Shown: one piece after another, positions 1-10,653 of the stretch
Layout of the letters: each line of letters starts with the position of its first letter
Position numbering within the stretch: the stretch's first letter is position 1
NCBI RefSeq assembly: GCF_016583985.1
Contig: NZ_NRSD01000001.1
Span: forward strand, 372,001 to 436,000
Direction: 5' to 3'
From: Thiocapsa imhoffii
Lineage (GTDB): Bacteria; Pseudomonadota; Gammaproteobacteria; Chromatiales; Chromatiaceae
Length of the DNA stretch: 64,000 nt
Program-made: the position numbers and the translations under genes
The notes under the pieces: generated by a model
Databases searched by the model: none
Seen by the model: only the letters and a program-made list of their open reading frames with translations
What the model was told of the DNA's origin: nothing

Positions 1-1098
1 AAGAAAGGAGTGGTGGTCGATATCGAATCGACCGTGCAATCGATCCAACGCGCCGTCGAGGAGGCGGAGTTGATGGCCGGCTGCGAAATCCACTCCGTGC
101 ATGCCGGCATCGCGGGCAGCCATGTGCGCAGTCTCAACTCGCATGGGATTACGGCGATCAAGGAAGTCGAAGTGACCCAATCCGATGTCGACCGGGTGAT
201 CGACGCCGCGCGCGCGGTGGCCATTCCAGCGGATCAGAAGATCCTGCACATCCTGCCTCAAGAGTTCATCATTGATGACCAGGAAGGCATCCGCGAGCCC
301 ATTGGCATGTGTGGCGTTCGCCTCGAGGCGCGCGTGCACATGGTCACCGGAGCGGTGAGCGCCGCGCAAAACATCATCAAGTGTATTCGCCGTTGCGGAC
401 TGGAAGTCGATGATCTGGTCCTCGCTCAGTTGAGTTCGAGTTATTCGGTGCTGGGCGAGGATGAGAAGGAACTCGGCGTCTGTGTCGTCGATATCGGTGG
501 GGGAACCACGGATCTTGCGGTCTTTACCGATGGGGCCATCCGACACACGGCGGTGATTCCGATCGCGGGGGATCAAGTGACCAATGATATTGCGGTTGCG
601 CTGCGTACGCCGACGCAGCATGCCGAGCAGATTAAGGTGAGGCACGCTTGCGCGTTGGCGCAACTCGCCACGAGCAGCGAGTCCATCGAGGTCCCGAGCA
701 TTGGCGATCGGCCGCCGCGGCGGCTGTCGCGCCAAACCCTGGCCGAGGTCGTGGAGCCTCGCTACGAGGAGTTGCTCACCCTCTTGCACAATGAATTGCG
801 CCGCAGTGGTTTCGAGGACCTCGTCGCGGGCGGCGTGGTCTTGACCGGTGGCAGTTCCAAGATGGACGGCCTGATCGAATTGGCCGAAGAGGTCTTCCAC
901 ATGCCGGTCCGCCTAGGAACGCCACAGTACGTCGTTGGGATGGCCGAGGTCGTCAACAATCCGATCTATTCGACTGGTGTGGGGCTGCTGATGTACGCGC
1001 GTCAACACCGCTATTCACGTCATCCGGAGTTGGCTGACGCGAGTGGCTTGCGGGGCGCTTGGGCGCGGATACGCAGTTGGTTCCATGGGAATTTCTAG
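1..1098 (+). CDS. ftsA: Cell division protein FtsA (5' end outside the window)
   Basis: Actin-like ATPase that anchors FtsZ filaments to the inner membrane at the division site. The reading frame is open from base 1, and the residues before the first in-frame GTG (base 10) already fit FtsA, so the true start lies upstream; about 365 residues are visible of the usual 410-420. Seen: the phosphate-binding signature DIGGGTTDLAVF at about residue 165, a second nucleotide-binding loop LTGGSSKMDG near residue 285, and a basic, aromatic C-terminal tail (RIRSWFHGNF) that matches the family's membrane-targeting helix. It lies directly upstream of ftsZ, as in the usual dcw cluster. Only the missing N-terminus is uncertain. 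Confidence 0.96.
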   Translation, partial: KKGVVVDIESTVQSIQRAVEEAELMAGCEIHSVHAGIAGSHVRSLNSHGITAIKEVEVTQSDVDRVIDAARAVAIPADQKILHILPQEFIIDDQEGIREPIGMCGVRLEARVHMVTGAVSAAQNIIKCIRRCGLEVDDLVLAQLSSSYSVLGEDEKELGVCVVDIGGGTTDLAVFTDGAIRHTAVIPIAGDQVTNDIAVALRTPTQHAEQIKVRHACALAQLATSSESIEVPSIGDRPPRRLSRQTLAEVVEPRYEELLTLLHNELRRSGFEDLVAGGVVLTGGSSKMDGLIELAEEVFHMPVRLGTPQYVVGMAEVVNNPIYSTGVGLLMYARQHRYSRHPELADASGLRGAWARIRSWFHGNF

Positions 1099-1366
1099 CC
1101 GCCCGAGGCGCCGGGTCTACCGGGCGGTGCGGGACGCTGTCTAGGCGTCGTCGGGCTGCCCTGAGGCCGGTTGGATGCGGGCCGCGTTGGTAATGTAAGG
1201 GTGTGGTGAAGGCTGAGTGGGCGTGACGACTTGGAAGTGCCGCGACCGGTTCCGTATTCGGTTGGGGTGCGTGACGCGTCACCGCCGTGTCGGGGGGGCT
1301 TGCAGCCTGCTGCAAGCGCGAGGTTACGAAACGTCATGCAACAGAGTGTCATGAGGAAAAGCAATC
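1099..1366 (+). other. ftsA-ftsZ intergenic region with two hairpins
   Basis: 268 bases without a convincing gene. Immediately after the ftsA stop a 7-bp stem (1099-1105 with 1121-1127) encloses a GC-rich loop, and a second small dyad GACGC/GCGTC lies at 1133-1149. Neither is followed by a T-run, so they could be a weak terminator, an mRNA-processing site or chance in GC-rich DNA. The region probably also carries an ftsZ promoter, but I could not assign -35/-10 boxes with confidence. A Shine-Dalgarno-like AGGAAA lies just before the ftsZ ATG. Confidence 0.4.
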
Positions 1367-2539
1367 ATGTTTGAACTAATGGATACCCATAGTCAGAACG
1401 CTGTCATCAAGGTCGTCGGGGTTGGCGGCGGTGGCGGCAACGCGGTCAACCACATGGTGGCCGCGACCATCGAAGGCGTCGACTTCATCTGCGCCAACAC
1501 CGACGCGCAGGCGCTGAAGAGTTCCCAGGTCAAGACCATCCTGCAACTGGGGGCAGGCATCACCAAGGGGCTAGGAGCCGGGGCCGATCCCGAGGTCGGA
1601 CGGAACGCAGCCATGGAGGATCGCGACCGCATTCAAGACGCCCTCGAGGGGGCTGACATGGTCTTTATCACGGCTGGCATGGGCGGTGGGACCGGCACTG
1701 GTGCCGCTCCGGTGGTGGCACAGGTGGCGAAAGATCTCGGTATTCTGACGGTTGCCGTGGTCACCAAGCCGTTTCCGTTCGAGGGCACCAAACGTCGGCG
1801 CATCGCCGAGGAAGGGATCGCTGAGTTGGCGAAGAATGTCGACTCCTTGATCACCATCCCCAATGAAAAGCTGTTGGCGGTCTTGGGTAAGGAGATGAGT
1901 CTCCTAGGCGCCTTCAGCGCGGCGAATGATGTCCTGTTGCATGCCACTCAAGGTATCGCCGAACTCATCACGCGCCCGGGATTAATCAACGTCGACTTTG
2001 CCGATGTCAAGACCGTCATGTCCGAAATGGGTGTGGCCATGATGGGAACGGGCGCCGCGCGTGGCGAGTTGCGTGCACGCGAGGCCGCCGAGGCGGCGAT
2101 TCGCAGTCCCCTGCTCGAGGACATCGATCTTGCCGGCGCCAAGGGGATCCTCGTCAACATCACGGCAGGCCTGACCCTGACGATTGGTGAGTTCGATGAA
2201 GTCGGGAACACGGTTCGTGATTTCGCCGATGACGACGCCACGGTGGTCGTAGGCACGGTCATCGATCCCACGCTCGACGATGAATTGCGCGTGACCGTCG
2301 TGGCGACCGGTCTCGGTGAACGACGCGTCATGCTGAAACGCCAGGGCGCTCAGGAAGCGACCGCGATGCACTTGGTCAGTAATGGCGGCAATGAGGGAGC
2401 ACCCAATTATCACAATTTGGGTAAACCTGCCATCTATCGACGCGGTGGGGCCGCGGCAGTGAGCGAGCCAGCAGGAGGCAATGAGAAGGAACTGGATTAC
2501 CTCGATATCCCGTCTTTCTTGCGCCGCCAAGCGGACTGA
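1367..2539 (+). CDS. ftsZ: Cell division protein FtsZ
   Basis: Tubulin-like GTPase that polymerises at midcell into the Z ring and recruits the divisome. 390 residues, a normal length. Seen: an N-terminal glycine-rich loop ([13 protein letters not shown]) near residue 18, the tubulin signature [15 protein letters not shown] near residue 105, [11 protein letters not shown] in the T7-loop region near 205, and the conserved extreme C-terminal peptide [15 protein letters not shown], which in the family binds FtsA, ZipA and ZapD. It follows ftsA on the same strand with a 268-bp gap, and is followed by a hairpin with a T-rich tail. The partner gene zapD is also in this window. ATG start preceded by GAGGAAA. 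Confidence 0.98.
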   Translation: MFELMDTHSQNAVIKVVGVGGGGGNAVNHMVAATIEGVDFICANTDAQALKSSQVKTILQLGAGITKGLGAGADPEVGRNAAMEDRDRIQDALEGADMVFITAGMGGGTGTGAAPVVAQVAKDLGILTVAVVTKPFPFEGTKRRRIAEEGIAELAKNVDSLITIPNEKLLAVLGKEMSLLGAFSAANDVLLHATQGIAELITRPGLINVDFADVKTVMSEMGVAMMGTGAARGELRAREAAEAAIRSPLLEDIDLAGAKGILVNITAGLTLTIGEFDEVGNTVRDFADDDATVVVGTVIDPTLDDELRVTVVATGLGERRVMLKRQGAQEATAMHLVSNGGNEGAPNYHNLGKPAIYRRGGAAAVSEPAGGNEKELDYLDIPSFLRRQAD

Positions 2540-2550
2540 TCAGGGCCAGC

Positions 2551-2584
2551 ATCAGGGGATTCCCTGATCTGATCTTCCTTTTAT
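2551..2584 (+). terminator. Probable rho-independent terminator after ftsZ
   Basis: A perfect 7-bp stem, ATCAGGG (2551-2557) with CCCTGAT (2562-2568), 4-base loop, begins 12 bases after the ftsZ stop and is followed by the T-rich tract tgatcttccttttat. It would separate ftsA-ftsZ from lpxC. Confidence 0.7.
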
Positions 2585-2802
2585 AATCAATGAGTTTGAA
2601 AAAGATTCGTTATTGATCTTGATAAACGTCGGGGAAAACCCTAAGCTTGTCACCGAGCGGCTCCTCTGCGAGCCGCGCCAGGATATGGCGAATGGACAAC
2701 GGGTGTGGACCCAGCAGGGATCCGCTGAATCGCGCCCAGTCGTCGACCAACCGGCAGTGGATGCCGATCGCCGCGGCGACATGCGATGGGAGAACTCGAC
2801 CG

Positions 2803-3714
2803 ATGCTCAAGCAGCGTACCTTGAAAAATGTGATCCGGGCGACCGGCGTTGGCTTGCATACAGGCGAGAAGATTGCGCTTGCCTTGCGTCCAGCCGCGCC
2901 GGACACGGGAATCATATTCCGCCGTGTCGATCTGGCTCACCCCGTCGAAATCAAGGCCACGCCGTTCAATGTGGGCGATACCCGGCTCTCCACGACGCTG
3001 GTTAATGGCGATGTGCGTGTTGCCACCGTCGAACACATCCTAGCGGCGTTTGCTGGCCTGGGGATCGATAACGCCTATGTGGACGTCGGTGCGCCAGAAG
3101 TCCCGATCATGGACGGCAGCGCTGGTCCATTCGTTTTTCTGATTCAGTCCGCCGGCGTGCAGGAGCAGAATCGCGCCAAGCGCTTCATCCGCGTCAAGCG
3201 GCCGGTCGAGGTGCGTGACGGCGATAAAGTGGCCCGCTTCACCCCCTATCATGGATTCAAGGTCGATTTCTCGATCGACTTCGATCACCCCGCGTTTCAC
3301 GCGAGAGCCAATCGCGCGGTCATCGACTTCTCGAGCGCATCCTTCCTCAAGGACGTGAGCCGAGCACGGACCTTTGGGTTCTTGCGGGAGATCGAGGCGC
3401 TCCGGGCACAGAATTTGGCCCTAGGTGGTAGCTTGGACAATGCCGTCGTCGTCGATGAATACCGCATCCTCAACGAGGAAGGCTTGCGTTGTGAGGATGA
3501 GTTCGTCAAGCATAAAATCCTCGACGCGATCGGGGACCTCTACCTGCTCGGTCATACCCTGATCGGATGCTTCCAAGCGCACAAATCCGGTCACGCGCTG
3601 AACAACCGAATCTTGCGTGCTCTGATTGCCGACGCGAGTGCCTGGGAAGAGGTCGTGTTCGAGGATCCGGCGGCTTCTCCAATCTGCTATGCGCACCCCT
3701 TAGCGCTCGCATGA
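2803..3714 (+). CDS. lpxC: UDP-3-O-acyl-N-acetylglucosamine deacetylase LpxC
   Basis: Zinc-dependent cytoplasmic deacetylase that catalyses the committed step of lipid A synthesis. 303 residues, close to the E. coli enzyme (305). I chose the ATG at 2803 because [19 protein letters not shown] aligns with the family N-terminus and a GGGAGA box lies about 10 bases upstream; the frame is open further upstream but that extension does not look like LpxC. Seen: GVGLHTGEK at residue 15, [15 protein letters not shown] (first zinc histidine) near 75, and [15 protein letters not shown] near 235 with the remaining zinc histidine and aspartate. It follows ftsZ as in most gammaproteobacteria, after a terminator. 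Confidence 0.97.
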   Translation: MLKQRTLKNVIRATGVGLHTGEKIALALRPAAPDTGIIFRRVDLAHPVEIKATPFNVGDTRLSTTLVNGDVRVATVEHILAAFAGLGIDNAYVDVGAPEVPIMDGSAGPFVFLIQSAGVQEQNRAKRFIRVKRPVEVRDGDKVARFTPYHGFKVDFSIDFDHPAFHARANRAVIDFSSASFLKDVSRARTFGFLREIEALRAQNLALGGSLDNAVVVDEYRILNEEGLRCEDEFVKHKILDAIGDLYLLGHTLIGCFQAHKSGHALNNRILRALIADASAWEEVVFEDPAASPICYAHPLALA

Positions 3715-3766
3715 CCCAGTGGTCTGTCGTCATGAACCACGCCGATTCAACGGGCTGGTCAGGCCG

Positions 3767-4255
3767 TCAGCTCGGTTGATCACCGCCGCCACCGCTCTCG
3801 GCGAGATGCCGTAGGGCGTGCGCGAGCGCAACATCCGTCATCCCCGCAGCCGCGTCCTGCAGTAGGGTCACGGCCCGCGAACTTAATCGATGGGCCCTAC
3901 ACTCTCGGCGCGGGACTTGCCCCGGTCCACCCCGGCTTGGATCCTCGCGGCCGGCGCGCGTGGCGACCCGGACCCGGACGATCACCTTCGCGACACCCTC
4001 GTGTTGCAAGGTCCGGACGAGGTCGTCAGCGAGAAAGCGGGCGCGCATCGCCCATGCCGAAGAATCAAAGAACAGCGTTAGGCTGTGATGGATGAGCGTC
4101 ACATCGCAACAATGCGGACGCAGTGCCGCGGGCAGGCCTGTCAGCACTTGATCCAGTAACACGCGTTCGCGATCAGACCACTCAAGATGACGTCGCAGCC
4201 TCGGGTTGTGCTTGAGCAGATCACGGATGTGCGTCAATCCAGCGCGTTTCGTCAA
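3767..4255 (-). CDS. dciA: DUF721/DciA-family protein
   Basis: 162 residues. The N-terminal half, with LTHIRDLLKHNPRLRRH and a following stretch ending in SLTLFFDSSAWAMRARFL, matches the DUF721 (DciA-type) fold; DciA loads or activates the replicative helicase DnaB in bacteria without DnaC. The C-terminal part is low-complexity and basic, as is common in the family. It sits between lpxC and secA, the slot held by secM in E. coli, but on the opposite strand, converging on lpxC (52-bp gap) and diverging from the M23 peptidase gene. Family assignment is by pattern recognition; the helicase-loading role is inferred from family knowledge. Confidence 0.75.
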   Translation of the reverse strand: MTKRAGLTHIRDLLKHNPRLRRHLEWSDRERVLLDQVLTGLPAALRPHCCDVTLIHHSLTLFFDSSAWAMRARFLADDLVRTLQHEGVAKVIVRVRVATRAGREDPSRGGPGQVPRRECRAHRLSSRAVTLLQDAAAGMTDVALAHALRHLAESGGGGDQPS

Positions 4256-4414
4256 GTGCCTTGCTCCACGGTTGACAGCGTGAAATCGATGATTTGGATC
4301 GATGTCTGTGACGCACCGACGAGACAGTTCGAATCAATCGATGTTTCGAATAAACCGACAATCGTAGTATAAGGTAACGCTGATTTGTATTCAGAACCAA
4401 AGCAGAGATCCTCG

Positions 4415-5362
4415 ATGCATCACCTCGACCGACGAAAACACGTTCGCGGACAGGCCGTTATTGCGCTCTTGGCCGTCACTCTCTTCGCCCTGGCTGGCGC
4501 TGGATTGGGATACTGGATCGGTTACCACCAATCACTCATCAAGACTGTCGACAATCTCCCCTCAACCATCCGCTCGCCTCATTCACTGCTCGCCCCCCTG
4601 CTCGAGACGACTGTATCCATTGAAGACCTGACCGCCGCTGGAGATCTCGATGCCATCGCGGCACGACTGGGTGAAATGCAGGCCGAGTTGATGCGGCTCA
4701 ACGCGCTCGGCGAGCGTCTCGTGCGGATGTCCGGGCTCAGTCCCGCCGAGTTCGACTTCGAGAATCCCCCCCCGCGCGGTGGACCGGAAGAATCGCCGGT
4801 GCGCGACTACACGATCCGCGAGCTGGCCAGTGAACTGAGCAGTATGGTCAGTTTGGTCCAAGACCGTCAGCGCAAGCTCGAAGTCATTGAAGATGTGATC
4901 ATGGAGAAGGATCTGACCGCGCAAGCCGTGCCGACAGGCTGGCCGGTGCGCTCGGGTTATGTCACCTCGCGCTTTGGTTTTCGCGTTCATCCCATCAGGA
5001 AATCACGCAGCTTCCACACGGGTGTGGACTTTGCGAGTCCGCGTGGTTCGCCCGTGATCGCCGTTGCCGATGGGGTCGTCACCTTCAGCGGTCGCCAGGG
5101 CGGCTATGGTCGCATGGTCGACATTCGCCACGTGAATGGCTTGGTGACGCGCTATGCCCACAACCAAGAGAACTTGGTGGTTGAGGGCCAGATGGTGCGC
5201 CAGGGTCAGAAAATCGCAACGGTGGGATCCTCCGGCACCGCAACCGGGCCACATGTGCACTTCGAGGTCCTGAAGAACGGCAAGGCAGTCGATCCCTTCC
5301 GTTATATCGATCGCTCGCCATCCCCGATTCTGGCCAGCAATGCCGATGAGCAATCCGGCTGA
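4415..5362 (+). CDS. M23-family peptidoglycan endopeptidase, membrane anchored
   Basis: 315 residues. A single N-terminal membrane segment (about residues 13-36, VIALLAVTLFALAGAG and onward) anchors a periplasmic protein with a helical linker (about 60-165) and a C-terminal M23 (LytM/MepM-like) domain. The zinc/catalytic pattern is visible: HTGVDFASPRG near residue 205 and ATGPHVHFEV near 282, so it is likely catalytically competent and cuts peptidoglycan cross-links. ATG at 4415 is preferred; the frame extends to a TTG at 4385 without a better signal. It lies just upstream of secA, a common placement in gammaproteobacteria, and is divergent from the dciA-like gene. Exact substrate bond is not predictable. 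Confidence 0.88.
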   Translation: MHHLDRRKHVRGQAVIALLAVTLFALAGAGLGYWIGYHQSLIKTVDNLPSTIRSPHSLLAPLLETTVSIEDLTAAGDLDAIAARLGEMQAELMRLNALGERLVRMSGLSPAEFDFENPPPRGGPEESPVRDYTIRELASELSSMVSLVQDRQRKLEVIEDVIMEKDLTAQAVPTGWPVRSGYVTSRFGFRVHPIRKSRSFHTGVDFASPRGSPVIAVADGVVTFSGRQGGYGRMVDIRHVNGLVTRYAHNQENLVVEGQMVRQGQKIATVGSSGTATGPHVHFEVLKNGKAVDPFRYIDRSPSPILASNADEQSG

Positions 5363-5509
5363 GGCGAGGGCATTGACCTGCTGTTCACGGCGGGTTGCGC
5401 CGGCTCCGAGGCCGCGCGAGACCACGGCCATCAGGCTGCCATCACTCTGCGAAGGTCATTGAATTCCGGTATCATCACGGGATTTCCCTGACAGGTCGCA
5501 ACTCAACCG

Positions 5510-8353
5510 ATGGTCAAGCATCTGCTCAAGAAGGTCTTTGGGAGCCGTAACGACCGGCTCGTGAAGGCCCTGCTCAAGTCCGTAGCCCACATCAACGCCC
5601 TCGAGCCTGAGATCGAAGCGCTCACCGACGAGGCGCTGGCGGCGAAGACGCTCGCGTTTCGTCAGAGTCTCGCCGACGGGGCCACGCTTGAGAGTCTGCT
5701 TCCCGAGGCCTTCGCGGTGGTCCGGGAGGCGGCGCGACGCACGCTTGGGTTGCGTCACTTCGATGTGCAGATGGTCGGCGGCATGGTGCTGAATGACGGC
5801 AAGATTGCCGAAATGCGCACGGGCGAGGGCAAAACCCTCGTCGCCACGCTCGCGGCCTATCTCAATGCGCTACCGGGCAAAGGGGTGCATGTGGTGACGG
5901 TCAACGACTATCTCGCGCGGCGGGATGCCGCCTGGATGGGGCAGATCTATCATTTCCTGGGGTTGAGTGTGGGGGTGATTAATTCGTCCGGCGGACTTGG
6001 TCCGGATTCCGCCTCGTTTCTGTTCGACCCGAGTTTCGAGCCCACGGATGGCCTCGGTTATCGACACCTTCGACCCGTTTCGCGCCAGCAGACCTATGCC
6101 GCCGACATCACCTACGGGACCAACAACGAGTTTGGTTTCGACTATCTGCGCGACAATATGGCCTTCATCGCGCAACAGCGCGTGCAACGTGATCCCTTCT
6201 ACGCCATCATCGACGAGGTTGACTCGATCCTCATCGACGAGGCGCGCACGCCACTCATCATCTCCGGTCCCTCGGAGGGCAACACCGAACTCTACAAACA
6301 GATCGATCAGATCATTCCGCGCTTGACTCGACAGGATCCCATCACCAATGAGGAGGGCCAGCCGGATTTCGGTCCGGGTGATTATTCGGTCGATGAAAAA
6401 ACGCGCCAGGTTTATCTGAGCGAGGAGGGGCACGAGCGGGTCGAGGAGATGCTGGTGGAGATCGGTCTGCTCGGCGAGAGCGGCGGTCTCTACGATCCGG
6501 GCAACATCGCCCTGATGCATCATGTGTACGCGGGTCTGCGCGCGCATGCGCTGTTTCAAAAGAATGTCGACTACATCGTGCGCGATGGCCAGGTCATCAT
6601 CGTTGATGAATTCACCGGGCGCACCATGCCTGGTCGGCGCTGGTCCGAGGGGCTTCATCAGGCGGTCGAGGCCAAGGAGCGGATGCCGATTCAGCCCGAA
6701 AACCAGACCATGGCCTCGATCACCTTCCAGAACCTCTTCAGGCTCTATCCCAAGCTGTCGGGCATGACCGGCACGGCCGATACCGAAGCCTTCGAATTCC
6801 AGCAGATCTATGGACTGGAAGTCGTGGTGATCCCGACCAATCAGCCGATGGTCCGCGATGATCGTGGTGATCTGGTCTATTTGACGCAGGCCGAGAAATA
6901 TGACGCCATTATCGAGGACATTCGCGATTGTGTGGCGCGTGGACAACCGGCGTTGGTCGGCACGGCCTCGATCGAGACCTCGGAACTGATCGATCGGCTC
7001 CTCACTGAGCAGCGGATCCCGCATGAGGTTCTCAATGCCAAGCAGCATGAGCGCGAAGCGGGCATCATTGCGCAAGCCGGTCGTCCGGGTGCCATCACCA
7101 TTGCCACCAATATGGCGGGACGCGGCACGGATATCGTACTCGGCGGGAATCTCGAGGCGGAACTCGAGGAGGCCGGTCCGGATGCGGATCGCGAGGCCGT
7201 GAAGGCGGCGTGGACAGCGCGACACGCGCAGGTCGTTGCGGCCGGTGGCTTGCACGTGATCGGGACCGAGCGTCATGAGTCCCGTCGTATCGACAATCAG
7301 TTACGGGGTCGTTCCGGCCGTCAGGGCGATCCGGGGTCCTCGCGCTTCTATCTCTCGCTCGAAGACAACTTGATGCGCATCTTCGCCTCCGATCGGGTTG
7401 GCAAGATGATGCAGAAGCTCGGGATGCAGAAAGGGGAGGCGATCGAGCATCCCTGGGTGACGAAAGCGATCGAAAACGCCCAGCGGAAGGTCGAGGGGCG
7501 CAACTTCGATATCCGCAAGCAACTGCTTGAGTATGACGACGTCGCCAACGATCAACGCAAGGTGATCTATCGCCAGCGGCGCGAACTCATGGACAGTGTC
7601 GATGTGTCGGAGACCGTCACGGCGATGCGTGACGACTCGCTCACCCGCCTCATCAACAGCTATATCCCTCCCGAGAGTCTCGAGGAGCAGTGGGATGTCG
7701 AGGGGCTGAGTACGGCCTTGCAGCAAGACTTCGGAGGGGACTGGCCGATCCGTCAGTGGCTCGACGAGGATGAACACTTGCATGAGGAGACATTACGCAA
7801 GCGCATCCATGATCGCGTCACGGAGGCCTATGGAGAGCGGGAGCAACGTGTTGGTGCCGCGACCATGCGCCAAATCGAGACGGCCGTGATGTTGCAAACC
7901 CTCGATGGCCACTGGAAGGACCATCTTGCGGCGATGGACTATCTGCGCCAGGGGATCCATCTGCGCGGCTATGCGCAGAAGAATCCGAAGCAGGAATACA
8001 AGCGCGAAGCCTTCGAGATGTTCTCCGCGATGCTCGACAGCATCAAGCATGATGTCGTCTCCACGCTGGCGAAGCTGCAGGTGCAAACCCAGCCGGCTGG
8101 AACCGCGGGGCCGGCGCTGCCCGCCGGAGGGTCGCCATCGCCCGCCGGACAGTTCGAGTTCAAGCATGAAGCCTTCGAAGGTTTCGATCGCCGTGAGGAA
8201 CCCGCGCGCGCGCTGAGTGGTGAGGCGCGGGCCTCCGAGGCAGGGCCGGGGGCGCAACCCTACGTGCGTGGTGAGCGCAAGATTGGTCGCAACGAACCCT
8301 GCCCGTGTGGCTCGGGCAAGAAATTCAAGCAATGTCATGGTAAGGCGAGCTGA
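5510..8353 (+). CDS. secA: Preprotein translocase ATPase SecA
   Basis: Motor ATPase that drives unfolded preproteins through SecYEG. 947 residues, slightly longer than E. coli SecA (901). Seen: Walker [17 protein letters not shown] near residue 103, the DEVD Walker B in [16 protein letters not shown] near 235, [16 protein letters not shown] near 535, and [19 protein letters not shown] near 603. The C-terminal linker is proline/alanine rich and ends in a complete zinc-binding SecB-interaction tail, [14 protein letters not shown]. argJ starts 47 bases downstream, suggesting co-transcription. Confidence 0.98.
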   Translation: MVKHLLKKVFGSRNDRLVKALLKSVAHINALEPEIEALTDEALAAKTLAFRQSLADGATLESLLPEAFAVVREAARRTLGLRHFDVQMVGGMVLNDGKIAEMRTGEGKTLVATLAAYLNALPGKGVHVVTVNDYLARRDAAWMGQIYHFLGLSVGVINSSGGLGPDSASFLFDPSFEPTDGLGYRHLRPVSRQQTYAADITYGTNNEFGFDYLRDNMAFIAQQRVQRDPFYAIIDEVDSILIDEARTPLIISGPSEGNTELYKQIDQIIPRLTRQDPITNEEGQPDFGPGDYSVDEKTRQVYLSEEGHERVEEMLVEIGLLGESGGLYDPGNIALMHHVYAGLRAHALFQKNVDYIVRDGQVIIVDEFTGRTMPGRRWSEGLHQAVEAKERMPIQPENQTMASITFQNLFRLYPKLSGMTGTADTEAFEFQQIYGLEVVVIPTNQPMVRDDRGDLVYLTQAEKYDAIIEDIRDCVARGQPALVGTASIETSELIDRLLTEQRIPHEVLNAKQHEREAGIIAQAGRPGAITIATNMAGRGTDIVLGGNLEAELEEAGPDADREAVKAAWTARHAQVVAAGGLHVIGTERHESRRIDNQLRGRSGRQGDPGSSRFYLSLEDNLMRIFASDRVGKMMQKLGMQKGEAIEHPWVTKAIENAQRKVEGRNFDIRKQLLEYDDVANDQRKVIYRQRRELMDSVDVSETVTAMRDDSLTRLINSYIPPESLEEQWDVEGLSTALQQDFGGDWPIRQWLDEDEHLHEETLRKRIHDRVTEAYGEREQRVGAATMRQIETAVMLQTLDGHWKDHLAAMDYLRQGIHLRGYAQKNPKQEYKREAFEMFSAMLDSIKHDVVSTLAKLQVQTQPAGTAGPALPAGGSPSPAGQFEFKHEAFEGFDRREEPARALSGEARASEAGPGAQPYVRGERKIGRNEPCPCGSGKKFKQCHGKAS

Positions 8354-8399
8354 CGAGGATGATGGGCGTGAACAAGACCGTCTCAGGCGCGGGGGACGT

Positions 8400-9587
8400 A
8401 TGATCGTCCCCGGGGTTCGGTTGGCTGCCGGGGCCGCGGGGATCCGTTACCAGGGGCGGGATGACTTGGTCGTGATGGCACTGGATCCCGGGACGCGGTG
8501 TGCCGCGGTGTTCACGCGCAATGCCTTCTGCGCCGCCCCGGTCCAGGTCGCGCGGGATCATCTGGCCGGGATCGCGCCGCGTTATCTCCTGATTAATGCC
8601 GGTAACGCCAACGCCGGGACGGGGCCGCGCGGTCTGCGTGATGCCCGGAGTTGTTGTGAGGCGCTCGCGACGCTCGGGGACTGTCAGGCGAATGCCGTCC
8701 TCCCCTTCTCGACGGGCGTGATCGGTGAGCATTTGCCGGTCGAGCGGCTCATCGCCGCATTGCCGGAGGTCATGGCGAGGTTGCGCGAAGACGCTTGGCC
8801 CGCCGCCGCCCGCGCGATCATGACCACGGATCAGGTTGCGAAACTGGTCTCACGCCGGTTCCAACTCAATGGCCGCGAGGCAACAGTGACCGGGATGGCG
8901 AAGGGGGCCGGCATGATCTGCCCCAACATGGCGACCATGTTGGCCTTCATCGCGACCGATGCGGCGGTTTCTTCCACACTTCTGCAATCCTGCCTGCAGG
9001 ATGCGGTCGCGCGCTCCTTCAACGCCATCACGGTGGATGGCGACACCTCGACGAACGATGCCTGCGTCCTCATGGCGACCGGGGCTTGCGGTAACCCTGA
9101 ACTCGATCACCCCGACACCGCGGAGGCACAGGCGTTTCGCGCCGCCCTTGAGTCGGTCTGCGGCGAACTGGCGACGGCGATCATCCGGGATGCCGAAGGC
9201 GCGACCAAACTCGTTACCGTGGAGGTCGACGCCGCGGCAAGCTTGGCGGAAGCCAGGCTGGTGGCCTACACCATTGCCCATTCGCCGCTGGTGAAGACCG
9301 CCTTGTTTGCCTCTGATCCCAACTGGGGCCGGATTCTGGCCGCGGTTGGACGCGCCGGTTTAGATGACCTGGACATCGAGCGGGTGCGGATTTATCTCGA
9401 GAATGTCTTGATCGTCGATGCGGGCGCTCGCGCACCAGACTACACCGAGGCCGCAGGCGCTGCCGTCATGGCCAAGCCGGAGATCCTCATTCGGGTCGTC
9501 TTGGGACGGGGGGCGTGCGCCGCCCGGATCCTGACCTGTGACCTCTCGAGTGACTATGTTCGGATCAACGCGGAGTACCGGACTTGA
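8400..9587 (+). CDS. argJ: Bifunctional ornithine acetyltransferase / N-acetylglutamate synthase ArgJ
   Basis: Recycles the acetyl group in arginine biosynthesis (acetylornithine + glutamate to ornithine + N-acetylglutamate) and may also make N-acetylglutamate from acetyl-CoA. 395 residues. ATG at 8400 is chosen: it follows a strong GGGGGA box by a few bases and gives a short N-terminus before the conserved GIRYQGRDDLVVM. The self-cleavage site is present in CPNMATMLAFIATDA near residue 180 (family cleavage between Ala and Thr). NWGRILAAVGRAG near 310 is also typical. The stop overlaps the TTG start of the next gene by 4 bases, implying translational coupling. Confidence 0.95.
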   Translation: MIVPGVRLAAGAAGIRYQGRDDLVVMALDPGTRCAAVFTRNAFCAAPVQVARDHLAGIAPRYLLINAGNANAGTGPRGLRDARSCCEALATLGDCQANAVLPFSTGVIGEHLPVERLIAALPEVMARLREDAWPAAARAIMTTDQVAKLVSRRFQLNGREATVTGMAKGAGMICPNMATMLAFIATDAAVSSTLLQSCLQDAVARSFNAITVDGDTSTNDACVLMATGACGNPELDHPDTAEAQAFRAALESVCGELATAIIRDAEGATKLVTVEVDAAASLAEARLVAYTIAHSPLVKTALFASDPNWGRILAAVGRAGLDDLDIERVRIYLENVLIVDAGARAPDYTEAAGAAVMAKPEILIRVVLGRGACAARILTCDLSSDYVRINAEYRT

Positions 9588-10534
9588 GTCACCAGGCGAT
9601 CCACGTCATGGTCGGGATTCTGACCGACCCGACCGGACGCGTTCTGATCGCCAAACGACCCGAGCAGGTTCATCAGGGTGGTCGATGGGAGTTTCCGGGC
9701 GGCAAGCTCAAACCGACGGAGACGCCTGAACAGGGACTGGCGCGCGAACTGGCGGAAGAGCTCGGCATTGAGGTGCGGTCGAGTCGCCCGCTGATCCGGG
9801 TGACTCATTCCTATGAGGATCGCAGGGTGTGCTTGGATGTCCGATGCGTGCTTGCCTATACCGGGGTCGCCACCGGACGCGAAGGTCAGCCGCTGGCTTG
9901 GCAATACCCCGAGGAGCTGGACCCGGCGGTCTTTCCCGCGGCTGATCGGCCAATCATGACCGCCTTACGACTGCCCCCATATCTGCTGATCACTGGCGAT
10001 GATCCAGCTCGACCCGATGCCTTTCTCAACCGCCTGACCCGTGCGCTGCATAATGGCGTTCAACTCGTTCAACTGCGTGCGCATGACTTGGATGATGAGT
10101 CGTATCGTCGCCTGGCCGGAGGCGCTTATGCCGTGTGTAAAGCGCATGGCGCGCGGCTCGTGCTCAATCGCGACCCGGCGCGGGTCGCGGATGTGGCGCG
10201 TCATGGGTTGCATCTGACCGCGGCGCGCCTCGCGCTCACCAGGGTGCGTCCTGGCGGTGCCGGTGACTGGGTGAGCGCCTCCTGCCACACGGTCGCTGAT
10301 CTCTCCCGGGCGGCTGAGCTGGGACTGGATTATGCCGTGCTCTCCCCAGTCCAGCGGACGGCCTCGCACCCGCTGACGTCGCCGCTCGGTTGGCAAGGAT
10401 TCGCCGCATGGATCGAGCCGGTGTCGCTGCCGGTCTATGCGCTCGGCGGTCTGACAGCAGCGGATCTGTCGATCGCGTATGCGCATGGTGCGCAGGGGAT
10501 CGCGGCGATTCGGAGTCTGTGGCCGCGCGATTGA
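9584..10534 (+). CDS. Nudix hydrolase (MutT-like) fused to a thiamine-phosphate-synthase-like domain
   Basis: 316 residues in two domains. Residues 1-130 form a MutT-type Nudix hydrolase with the Nudix box partly visible as GGKLKPTETPEQGLARELAEELGI; in the family this removes oxidised dGTP or other nucleotide pools. Residues about 135-316 form a TIM-barrel domain resembling ThiE/TenI (PYLLITGDDP, VQLVQLRAHDLDDESY, YALGGLTAADLS). This fusion is known in gammaproteobacteria as the Mth/YP_-type MutT-ThiE protein; the thiamine domain's activity is uncertain. The TTG start at 9584 gives MSHQAIHVMVGIL and a 4-bp overlap with argJ. Placement between secA and yacG matches E. coli mutT. Confidence 0.88.
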   Translation: MSHQAIHVMVGILTDPTGRVLIAKRPEQVHQGGRWEFPGGKLKPTETPEQGLARELAEELGIEVRSSRPLIRVTHSYEDRRVCLDVRCVLAYTGVATGREGQPLAWQYPEELDPAVFPAADRPIMTALRLPPYLLITGDDPARPDAFLNRLTRALHNGVQLVQLRAHDLDDESYRRLAGGAYAVCKAHGARLVLNRDPARVADVARHGLHLTAARLALTRVRPGGAGDWVSASCHTVADLSRAAELGLDYAVLSPVQRTASHPLTSPLGWQGFAAWIEPVSLPVYALGGLTAADLSIAYAHGAQGIAAIRSLWPRD

Positions 10535-10653
10535 CTTGAGCACCGGCATCTTCATTCACGGCGGGTGCTGGATCCGACTCGGCTGCGTGCGCAGCGCAAG
10601 GGGTGCTCCGGTCCTGAACCCAGTTCATCGGCTCGTCTGATTCACACTGCGCA

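Noticed and set aside
5870-7276. A 468-codon open frame on the minus strand
   Set aside because: It is fully antisense to secA, whose domains are intact; long antisense frames are expected from the codon bias of GC-rich genes. The same applies to long frames opposite bchH, bchZ, bchX and argJ.
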